Assembly: GCA_965223755.1 (NCBI GenBank)
Contig: CBDCXF010000001.1
Span: 558,001 to 622,000, forward strand
Length of the DNA: 64,000 nt
Source of the DNA: CBDCXF01 sp965223755
Lineage (GTDB): Bacteria; Acidobacteriota; Thermoanaerobaculia; Multivoradales; JAHEKO01
Direction: 5' to 3'
Part shown: piece by piece, positions 26,004-34,000 of the stretch
Position numbering within the stretch: position 1 is the first letter of the stretch
How the letters are laid out: every line of letters starts with the position of its first letter
Notes under the pieces: generated by a model
Databases searched by the model: none
What the model was told of the DNA's origin: nothing
The model's input: the letters and a program-made list of their open reading frames with translations, nothing else
Program-made: the position numbers and the translations under genes

Positions 26004-26207
26004 AATCGGCGATAAGTATAGTGAGTCCTCGCCGAGAAGGCCCTTCCAGGCCGGCTACCCGTCCTTTGGGCCAAGAGGCCGGCATGCCCTGCCGAAAGGA
26101 TGCTGATCGCGCAGGATGGTGCCATCCTTCATGCCGAAGCGGGATCATGGTGACCCGCCTTTGAATTCGGCTTGGTGCGCTGGACAGCAGCTATCGAAAA
26201 TGGGAGC

Positions 26208-26535
26208 TGGTGCGGGCGGGGGGACTCGAACCCCCACAACCAAAGGTCAACGGATTTTCGTACCCTCTACGGCTTTCGCCGCCACTCTTCGTGTTTGGGG
26301 TCTGGACTATCCCTTCACCGTGCCCCGGCAGATCGCTCGGGGTTTAGGTGCTGCCCGTCTAGTCTCTACACCTTCCTGGCCAAAAACGGCTTCGGCCGGG
26401 CTTGGCTCGGGATTGCCATGAGTCGCTATCGACCCCGCAGGTTTCCCCGAGTTTGGGCAGTTCTACATCACCGGTTTCCCGGCGTGCACTCAAATTGCTT
26501 AAGTCCGTAGCGTCTACCAATTCCGCCACGCCCGC
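26208..26535 (-). tRNA. tRNA-Leu(UAA) interrupted by a group I intron
   Basis: Exon 1 (26535-26501) has the acceptor strand GCGGGCG, a D arm and the anticodon stem ACGGA followed by CTT. Exon 2 (26258-26208) has AAAA, the anticodon stem TCCGT, a long variable arm, a T arm (GGGGG TTCGAGT CCCCC), the acceptor CGCCCGC, then A and an encoded CCA. Joined, the anticodon loop is CTTAAAA with anticodon UAA, and the acceptor and anticodon stems pair fully. The 242-nt insert lies after U34, the position of the classic tRNA-Leu intron. As this tRNA reads UUA it is probably an essential host gene, yet it sits between relics of an integrase and a coupling protein. Confidence 0.95.
26259..26500 (-). ncRNA. 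Group I self-splicing intron (IC3-like) in tRNA-Leu(UAA)
   Basis: 242 nt, without an open reading frame. P1 can form: the exon end ACTT pairs with intron GAGT, giving the required U-G pair at the splice site. The P element (ACTCGGGGAAACCT) and Q element (GGCAATCCCGAGCCAAGCC) pair through CTCGGG/CCCGAG (P4). The R element GAGACTAGACGGGCAG and S element AAGGGATAGTCC pair through GACTA/TAGTC (P7, the guanosine site). The intron ends in G at 26259. As I recall the Anabaena tRNA-Leu intron, these segments are nearly identical except for compensatory changes in P4 and P7. It should be self-splicing. Confidence 0.93.
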
Positions 26536-26600
26536 ATTCGTTGCTTCGTTCCAGCCGCTCTTGCAGTTCATCGCAAAGGGCGACTATGCCTCCTTCCCGG

Positions 26601-27821
26601 TCATTGTAGCTCCTTGCCACGGATTTCAGAGACTTTGCCGGGCGTTTTCTTGCGTCGCACATTGATGGCGGCGGCATCAAGGCTGGTCTTGATGTGAACA
26701 GCATAGTATTTCTCGATCATCTCAACGCTTGTGCGGCAGTTCTTGGCGATCTGATAGATATCCGCGCCCTCCATTAGGCGCAGGCAGATGTAGGTGTGCC
26801 GGAGGCTGTAGCGCGTGCGTGGTTGCCCTTGACGATCATGTTTCAAATTCTCTTCTCTCAGGATCGCATTAAAAAGTTCACGTTGATCCTTCGGAAAGAC
26901 GAGATCGGTCGGCTCGGGCGGGCCTCCACGAGTTCTCCTTCGGTGTCCTTACTGACGCGCGGACGGTCGCGCAAGCGCCTAAAGGGAGTCACGGCTCCGC
27001 TCGTGCTCTTGCAATAGCCAACGCCTCGCTTGCCGCGGACCTCGATCTCCAGGATCGTCTCACCTGTGGCGTCATCTTCGACAATGTTCACGTCACGGTA
27101 TTCAAGGCGGTTGGCTTCATCCGGCCGCAGGCCGGTATTGGCCATGAAGAGCACGTAATCATGGAGCTGCTCTGATTCCCAACGATAGCGGGACCGCTTC
27201 GGGTCGCGCGCCCGGCGCCGGGTGGCCTCATAGAGTTGCTTGACTCTCCGGGGGAAAACCAGGCCCGGTGTGAAACCTTGCCAGATTTCTTGTAAGGCTC
27301 CGAGAGATCAGGGAGTCGATCGAGCCAGCCATGCCGCACGGCCGCCTTTAGCGTTTGACGCAAAACAACGATCTCCTGGTGAATTGTGGAGCGCGCCGGT
27401 GGCTTACCACGCTTCTTAATCGTTTCCTCGTGACGCCAGATGCGGTACTCCTGTACCTGGCCGGCCGTTACCTGCGACAAGGCCATCTCACCGAAAAAGG
27501 GCAGCAGGTAGACCCGAAGGCGCATATGGTGGCCCTGACGTAGTCAGCGTTCCGCTGCCCGGCAGTGATGGTCTCCCACTCGCGCATAAACTGCGTGGTC
27601 GCCTCAGAGAAGGTCTTTTCGGCGTGGATTTCACCTGCGTGTGCCTTGACGCGCAACTCCAAATACCACTCCTCGGCGAAGTCGATAGCCCTGGCAAGGT
27701 TCGTTTTCTTGGTGGAAACGCGGCGGTTCTTGCCGGCAAGATAGGTGGAACACTGCCAACGGTTGCTGTTCTCGCGTTTATAGACGTGAACCTTGCCGCC
27801 CATGATGGTGTGTTTCTCCAA
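26601..27821 (-). pseudogene. Tyrosine recombinase (integrase), multiply frameshifted
   Basis: Coding sequence continues through at least three frame changes. The N-terminal piece from 27821 (KVHVYKRENSNRWQCSTYLA) is followed by a core-binding domain from about 27525 (EMALSQVTAGQVQEYRIWRH), a catalytic piece around 27200-26990 with the first active-site Arg in MANTGLRPDEANRLEY, and a C-terminal piece 26846-26601 with RHTYICLRLMEGADIYQIAK and the nucleophile Tyr in EKYYAVH. The active-site residues are individually present, but the gene cannot make one protein. Its start lies about 150 bp from a tRNA-Leu 5' half, as expected for an integrase next to its attachment site. TACACA-type repeats at 27841-27872 could be arm-binding sites. 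Confidence 0.9.
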
Positions 27822-27944
27822 ACATCCCTAATCAGTCCTTCCACTGTGTAAATTGTGTAAGAATGTGTAGGTCTACCAAGGATAGGAATCGATAGCAATA
27901 ATATATTATAAGCTACTGATTTTACTGGTACTTAGTATCTAACA

Positions 27945-27955
27945 TTGGTCTCAAA
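27945..27955 (+). repeat. Direct repeat copy 2, TTGGTCTCAAA (putative att core)
   Basis: Identical to 24628-24638. It lies between the integrase relic and a tRNA-Leu 5' half. The adjoining sequence also contains GATTTTGAATC and TTTTAAGTCC, complements of CAA- and UAA-type anticodon loops, so several attachment-core-like motifs are stacked here. Confidence 0.5.
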
Positions 27956-27971
27956 GTGAACGATTTTGAAT

Positions 27972-28012
27972 CATTTTAAGTCCTCTGCGTATACCAGTTC
28001 CGCCACTCCGGC
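27972..28012 (-). other. tRNA-Leu(UAA)-like 5'-half fragment
   Basis: The minus strand from 28012 reads GCCGGAG TG, a D arm (GCGGAACTGGTATACGC), AG, and the anticodon stem/loop start AGGA CTTAA, then diverges into AT-rich DNA. It is a good tRNA-Leu 5' half. No adjacent 3' half with acceptor CTCCGGC is found, and the 3'-half fragments at 21.1 and 22.9 kb lack an acceptor strand. It marks the right edge of the accessory region. Confidence 0.75.
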
Positions 28013-28070
28013 AGCGCCGCAATCTTAACCGCCGGAAAGCTGCAGTTCGTTGAACTGCTAGAGTCTTTTC

Positions 28071-29390
28071 ATGCGCATTCGTCTTTTGGAGGCGGTGGTC
28101 TTGACGGCCGTCGTGGTTGTTTTCTCTTCGATTCCTTCGTTTGCACAAGATGCCGTTTTTCGACCGGCGGTGACCGGCCTGGTCCAGCCTCTGGAGATCG
28201 CTCACGCCGACGACGGTAGCGGACGGCTGTTCGTGGTCGAGCAGCGGGGCACGATTCGCATCGTTCGGGGCGAGCAGTTGCAGCCGGGGTTCTTTCTCGA
28301 CATTCGCGACCGTGTGGCCTCCGAACAGGGGGAACAGGGCCTCCTAGGCTTGGCTTTCGATCCGCTCTACCCCGCCAACGGGTTTCTCTACGTGAATTAC
28401 ATTCGACGAGGCGATAGTGCGACGGTGGTTTCACGCTTCCAAGTCAGCGCTTTCGACGCGGATTCGGTGGAAGTGAGAAGCGAACTGATCCTCATGGTGA
28501 TTCCGCAGCCCACTCTGTTCCACAACGGCGGCCACATGGCTTTCGGGCCGGACGGATTTCTCTACGTTGCCACGGGAGACGGCGGCGGATTGGGACGAGC
28601 CCGCGCCCAGGATCTTGGCGTTCTACACGGAAAACTTCTACGCATCGATGTTGCTTCTTCTACCGCGCAGTCTCGCTATGCGATTCCGCCGGACAATCCT
28701 TTTGTCGGTGTGCCAGGAGCCCGCCCGGAAATCTGGGCCTACGGCCTACGCAACCCCTGGAAGTTCAGTTTCGATCGACTCACCGGAGATTTGTGGATCG
28801 GGGATGTCGGCGAAAACTCTTGGGAAGAGGTGAACTTGCAACCTGCCGGCAGCCGCGGGGGCGAGAACTATGGTTGGCCGGTATTCGAAGGCATCCAGTG
28901 CTTCGCCGGTCTCACCGAATGCGACTACGGCGACAACTGGACTTGGCCGGTGGCGTTTTATGAGACCGGGCGGCGCGTCGGTACCACGCGCGACTGCTCG
29001 GTCACCGGAGGATTTGTCTATCGCGGATCTCTGGTGCCGGCGGTGCAAGGCGCCTATCTGTTTGGCGACTTTTGTAGTGGCCGGATTTTTCTCGGCCGGC
29101 GCGGGTTCACGCGCCTCATCGACGTGCGCAGTGAAGGGGCCTCCGTGGTTGGGCTACTCAGCTCTTTTGGTGAGGACGAAGATGGCGAGATCTATGCGGT
29201 CTCCTACGGGCGCGGCTGGCTGTCAGTGATGGAACCGGCCGAGGATCGAGGGCGATTCGGCCCCGCAGCTAGCTCGCTGGATGTCGGCGGTGTATTGCAC
29301 GTCGACAAGTCGACCCCCAGTCGACCGTACCTACCCGGTCGGAGCCAGGCTTCCACCGGGAGGCGCAGCCGAGTTACCCGAGTCGATTGA
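28071..29390 (+). CDS. Exported PQQ-dependent sugar dehydrogenase-like protein
   Basis: A 439-residue protein with a signal peptide (MRIRLLEAVVLTAVVVVFSS, cleavage after SFA). The mature region is a six-bladed glucose/sorbosone dehydrogenase-type propeller: TGLVQPLEIAHADDGSGRLF, VVEQRGTIRIV, GLLGLAFDPLYPANGFLYVN, HNGGHMAFGPDGFLYVATGD and YGLRNPWKFSFDR are the conserved blades and loops. Family members oxidise sugars with PQQ in the periplasm; whether PQQ is made here is unknown. A Ser/Arg-rich tail of about 40 residues follows the last blade. It is the first core gene right of the tRNA-Leu region. Confidence 0.9.
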   Translation: MRIRLLEAVVLTAVVVVFSSIPSFAQDAVFRPAVTGLVQPLEIAHADDGSGRLFVVEQRGTIRIVRGEQLQPGFFLDIRDRVASEQGEQGLLGLAFDPLYPANGFLYVNYIRRGDSATVVSRFQVSAFDADSVEVRSELILMVIPQPTLFHNGGHMAFGPDGFLYVATGDGGGLGRARAQDLGVLHGKLLRIDVASSTAQSRYAIPPDNPFVGVPGARPEIWAYGLRNPWKFSFDRLTGDLWIGDVGENSWEEVNLQPAGSRGGENYGWPVFEGIQCFAGLTECDYGDNWTWPVAFYETGRRVGTTRDCSVTGGFVYRGSLVPAVQGAYLFGDFCSGRIFLGRRGFTRLIDVRSEGASVVGLLSSFGEDEDGEIYAVSYGRGWLSVMEPAEDRGRFGPAASSLDVGGVLHVDKSTPSRPYLPGRSQASTGRRSRVTRVD

Positions 29391-29411
29391 CCCTTTCTTG
29401 CTAACCCACCT

Positions 29412-30068
29412 TTAGTAGCGACAGTACGCCGGCTGACTGGGGTGAATCTGCAGCGGCATTCCCGGCGGCGATCCGGCTGGAACACAGACTTGGAAACTGT
29501 CGTTCGGATGGTTGGGGTCGTTGGCTCTACGACACTCCAATCCGGGGTCGCAGTCGGGCCACATGGTGCCCGTGCCATCGTCCATGTTGCAACAGCAGCC
29601 TTCTGCCCCTGGGCAAGGATCCAGAACGTAGCTTGACGACGGTAGCTTTTCGAATCCGTGCTTCACGGTCGGGACGCAGAGCAATTCACTCTTGCCCGTC
29701 CTCAGTTCGGTTTCCCCGAACTGATTGCGAGCGCCGACCAAGGCTGGAAAGGGATCCTGTGGTTTGAGCGAGTAGCAGGTCAGGTGGTCTTCATCTTCGT
29801 AGGCCGGCCGCTCTTTTCCATCGATCACCTTGGTGACCGGGTTGCAAAAGTAGCGCAACTCGGCGATCTGGACGCCTCTCTCGATGCGGAACTGGTCGCG
29901 AAGGACCGTCTCGTCGCGCTGCGGAATCTCCCCCTCTGCCACGTAGCATTTGAAGTGGTCGAGGACGACCTCCTCCGCAGCAGGTCGCGTCGTGCAACCG
30001 GGAAGAAGGGCGATAGCAAGCGCGCAAGCGATGAGGACTGCGCACGCAACAATGTGGACTCTGGGCAT
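29412..30068 (-). CDS. Cys-rich lipoprotein with HFKCY-type domain
   Basis: A 218-residue lipoprotein: the signal sequence ends LLPGC. The mature part starts with DHFKCYVAEGEIPQRDETVL and RDQFRIERGVQIAELRYFCN, then HLTCYSL and a second NQFGETELRTGK with LLCVPTVK. This is a duplicated HFKCY...DQF...CNP module that I recall from secreted proteins of environmental bacteria. The C-terminal 60 residues are cysteine-rich (PCPGAEGCCCNMDDG) and probably disulfide-bonded outside the membrane. Function is unknown. Confidence 0.65.
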   Translation of the reverse strand: MPRVHIVACAVLIACALAIALLPGCTTRPAAEEVVLDHFKCYVAEGEIPQRDETVLRDQFRIERGVQIAELRYFCNPVTKVIDGKERPAYEDEDHLTCYSLKPQDPFPALVGARNQFGETELRTGKSELLCVPTVKHGFEKLPSSSYVLDPCPGAEGCCCNMDDGTGTMWPDCDPGLECRRANDPNHPNDSFQVCVPAGSPPGMPLQIHPSQPAYCRY

Positions 30069-30484
30069 TTTGATCTCCTTGTCGAAGCCCCAGGGCGGCG
30101 AACCGCCCGGAGCCGTTGATCACTCGATTGACTGTCGCAGCCACAGTCTTTATTCCATTGGCGGGGCAAGGTTGGATAGAGCGACCGCCGCGACATCGTG
30201 AGCGTTGTAGGGGTCGATCTCTCCATAACCGCGGCATCTCTCCTTTTTTGAATCGGCGCCAGGGTCATGTCCGGCGACGTGTCTTAAAAAGCGGGCTTTG
30301 GTTGTAGGGATCCAAATGGGAAGAGTTTGTTTAGCCACAAAAGTGGAGGTGCGATCGAACGAGGAGGCTCGTCGTTCTAAACATCGTCGCTCTAAACAAA
30401 GATCCGCGTGCAGAATCCTTTTATCGGCGACACGCAAGCAACGAGTCGGCGCCGATTGTGCGCCTGCAAAGACAAGGAGAGACC
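30069..30484. other. Intergenic region, promoter-bearing
   Basis: 416 bp between divergent genes. No conserved gene is visible on either strand. A GGAG ribosome site for the 30485 gene lies at its right end (AAGGAGAGACC). It should carry promoters for both neighbours. Confidence 0.5.
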
Positions 30485-30997
30485 ATGTGGATTGGAGCCA
30501 TTCGCCTGACCGTGGAAACAGCCGATCGCCAGTACGCCGGAACCGACAGCCTCCTGCAGGCTTCATTTCGAAGAGATGGCAGTGAAATGCGGCTTTTGAA
30601 TCTGGACTACCCCACTCTGGACGACCACGAGCGCGGGGCGATTCGCAACTACGACTACATCGGAGCGACCAAGCTACCCCGCCGCAACGACAAGACGCCG
30701 CTGCTGCCACCGGGCATCGGCCGGATTCCCATGCCCTACCCCGGCTATGGGATCGAGTTTTCCGATGGCATGAGCGGGCACCTTTCGATCCGCCTCAGGA
30801 CCCGCGGAGACGACATGTGGATCAAGGACAACGTCGACCTCTACGTCCAGCAGATCCGTCAAGTGGCGACCAGCTTTGACACTCTAGCCTGGATTCGTGA
30901 CAGCCACTGGACCTACGTCGCCAGTTGGTCGCAAGACGTGGCCATGAGCCAGGACTCCAGCGAGGGGGTCAAAGAGTGGACCTTGATCCTCACTTGA
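30485..30997 (+). CDS. PLAT/LH2-like domain protein
   Basis: A 170-residue protein starting MWIGAIRLTVETADRQYAGT behind a good GGAGAG ribosome site. The first 60 residues fit a PLAT/LH2 beta-sandwich: GTDSLLQASFRRDGSEMRLL, then LNLDYPTLDDHERGAIRNYD, where PLAT domains have L-D-x-P-x-x-D-D-F-E-R-G. These domains bind lipids or membrane-associated partners. The remainder (SDGMSGHLSIRLRTRGDDMW onward) continues as a beta-rich region with an acidic end. There is no signal peptide. Assignment is by motif only. Confidence 0.5.
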   Translation: MWIGAIRLTVETADRQYAGTDSLLQASFRRDGSEMRLLNLDYPTLDDHERGAIRNYDYIGATKLPRRNDKTPLLPPGIGRIPMPYPGYGIEFSDGMSGHLSIRLRTRGDDMWIKDNVDLYVQQIRQVATSFDTLAWIRDSHWTYVASWSQDVAMSQDSSEGVKEWTLILT

Positions 30998-31015
30998 CTC
31001 TGCCGTCCATCAGCT

Positions 31016-31055
31016 AAGAAAGACGAAGGCGCCGGCCGGAAAACCGACCGACGCC
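31016..31055 (-). terminator. Rho-independent terminator of the large repeat-protein gene
   Basis: On the minus strand GGCGTCGGTCGG, a TTTT loop and CCGGCCGGCGCC form a 12-bp stem with two G-U pairs, followed by the T-rich TTCGTCTTTCTT. It lies 43 bp after the stop at 31099. Confidence 0.85.
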
Positions 31056-31098
31056 CTGTCTGCGCTCAACAGCCTCCTTGGCGGACTGTAGTCTGCTT

Positions 31099-34000
31099 TT
31101 AGCCGACTGGCACACCCCGACCAGGTCGACCGAGAGGCTTCTTGGTCCCTGGCGCCTTGATGTTGTTCTCGACCGAATTGCCGACGGAGTCGACCCAGAA
31201 GAGCATCCGCTCCACGCTGCAGCCGAACCGAGTGTGTGCGTTCCCGAGATCGAGTTCTTCGATGATCTGCTCACAGGAGCAGCCAGCGGTGTCCTCGATG
31301 GTGAAGGTGTAGGGAGAGCCGCCTGGCGGAGGATTGGTGTCGAAGATGCCGTCACCGTCCACTAGGGCGTAGCGGTTCTGCCCCAGACTTTGGGTCGGGA
31401 CCCCTTCGGGAATGACCGTGTCGGGGCAGACGTCGGCGAAGTCGAAGACTCCATCTCCGTCGGTATCGATCGGCTCCACGACGGTCAAAGTCGCGCTCGC
31501 TGCCTCGGCGGAAACCAAACCGCCCTGGCGCAGCTCGCTGGTGACATTGAGGTAGTCGCCAGGGGTTGCTCCCGCTGGGACCTGTAGGTCGACCGTAAAG
31601 GTGCACGATCCACCCGGCAGCAAGTTGCCATCGGTGAGGGTGATCAAGGACGTGCCCGAGATCGACGAACCCATGCCGCAAACATCCGCGGTGGGCAGGC
31701 CGATCGCGGCGAGGCCGCTGACGACCGCGTCGAGATCGTCCGTGAACGATAGGTTGGTGAGACTGTCGGTCGGGCTGACATTCTCGATAGTGAAAGTGAG
31801 ACCGACGGTACCGCCGATCTGACCGACGTCGTCAAAGGACTTACTGAAGGCCACCGAAGTGATCTCCAGATTGTCGGAAGCCGGGTCGCCAACCGCACCG
31901 CCACTCGCCGCAGAGCCGGTGACGCTGCTGGTGGTGTTGAGAGCGACCGTACCCAGCGCGGCATCACTCGGCACTTGCAGCACCACGTCAAAGATACAAA
32001 AGTCTCCGGCTGCCAAGTCACCGCCGCTGAAGGTCAGCAAGCTGGTGCCCGAGATCGAAGAACCAAGACCGCAGATGTCGTTCTGCGTTCCGCTCACCGA
32101 CTCCAGTCCGGAGATGACCGCGTCGAGGTCGTCGGTGAAGCTAATGCCGGTGACAGCCGTGCTGACGCTCGAGTTGGAGAGCGTGAACCGCAACGTCACC
32201 ATGCCTCCCGGCGGTGTCGGGTCATCGATGAACTCTTTGTCGAGCGAGAGGATGTCTGAAGCAACCACCAGAGGAGCGTCAGCGGCGTCGAAGACCACGT
32301 TCGGTGTCCCGTCCATGGTGGCGGTCAGTACGCTGGTGATATTGAAGTAGGTGTCCGAGGCCGCCCCAGCGGGAACGTCCACGGATACGTCGAAGGTGCA
32401 GCTTGCACCGGCCGCGAGGCTACCGCCTACAAATTGCAAGAATGTGGATCCAGAAACAGCGCTGATCTGCGAGCCTGCGCCGCAGATATCGAGTGCCGGC
32501 AGCCCGGTTGCTGCCATGCCGCTAATCACGTCATTGAGATTGTCTGTGAAGACGATATTGGTGGCGTTCTCAGTTGCACTGGTGTTGTCGATGGTGAAGC
32601 GCAAATTGACCGTACCTCCGGCGATGACCGGATCGTCGGTGAATTCTTTGCTGAGCACCAAGCCGGCGATGTTGAGATCCGCAGTTGCCGAATTACCGGT
32701 GGTCGCGAGACCGCCGACCTCAGCGACGATGTTGGAAGTGGTGTTGGTGTAGACACCCGATGCCGTGCCCGCGGGAACCGCGAGGTCGACGACAAAGACG
32801 CAGGTGTCGGTTGGGTTGCCGGCGTTGGTGGGATCGAGCGAGCCTCCCGACAGCATCAGGTTGCCACCGCCAAAGGTGAGCAAGGAACCCGTGCCACATG
32901 GATCGGTCGGCAATGCTCCAGCGGGAGCGAGACCGGAGATCACCGCCTCAAGGTTGTCGCTGAAGGCGATGTTGGAGGCAGCACTGCTGACATCGAAGTC
33001 AATCACCCCGTCGCCATCGGTGTCGTAAGTGATGGTGAATTCGAGCATGGCGGTGCCGCCCGAAGCGACCGGGTTGTTGATGAACTCTTTGAGCAAGACC
33101 GGAGGGGCAACGATCTCAAGCGTATCGGTAGCCGGGGCTCCGGTAGCCGCTTCGCCGTCAACCGTCGCCGAGACCTCGCTGGTGACGTTGTCGTAGTTGC
33201 CGGGGGAAGCAGTGCCGTTGACATCCAGGGTGACACTGAAGGTGCAATTGGTACCTGCCGCGAGTTCGGCGTTTGCGACCGAGATCGTGGCGGGAATGGT
33301 TGTCGTCGCATCGATCAGTGGGGTAAAGGTCAACGTCGAGTCCGGACCGCAGAAACCATTGGGCGGTGTTGCCGAGGCGCTGACCAAAACGGTCGGCAAC
33401 TCATCGACGAAGGCGATATCCGTCATCGTGAGGGAGGCATCCGAATTGGTGATGGTGAACTCCAGTTCGGTCGAGCCGCCGGAACCGACCGGATTGTCGA
33501 GGAAGGTCTTGGTCAGTTGCGGCGCCGCCTGGATGAACAGCAGGTCCGAAGCCTCGGCTCCCAGCGCTTGGTTACCGTCGATTGTGGCCGTCACGATGCT
33601 GGTGATGTTGGTGTACGTCCCGGCAGCGGCCGCGGCTGGGACATCGAGGGTGACGTTGAAGGTGCAGCTTGCGCCAGCGGCCAACTCTCCACCCGAAAAG
33701 CTCAATACGCCGGTGCCGCTGATCGAAGAACCGGTGCCGCAGATGTCGTTGGCCGGCAGGCCGGTAGCCTCAAGTCCAGCGAGCACTGCGCCAAGGTCGT
33801 CAGTGAAGGAAATCCCGGTGGCGGTGGACCCGCGACTGAGATTGCGGAGTTCGAATTGGAGGTCGACCGTGCCACCTGGAGCCGCAGGATCGTCGGTGAA
33901 GCTCTTGGTCAGCGCGATCTGGTTGGCGGTGACCGTCAGTTGATCCGAGGCCGAGCCGCTGCTGCGGCTAACCCCGCCGAACTGCGTCGTCGAGGTCAGT

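Noticed and set aside
30150..30710. 186-codon minus-strand frame upstream of the PLAT-like gene
   Set aside because: It overlaps the better-supported plus-strand gene, and its Arg/Ser/Cys-rich product looks non-coding.
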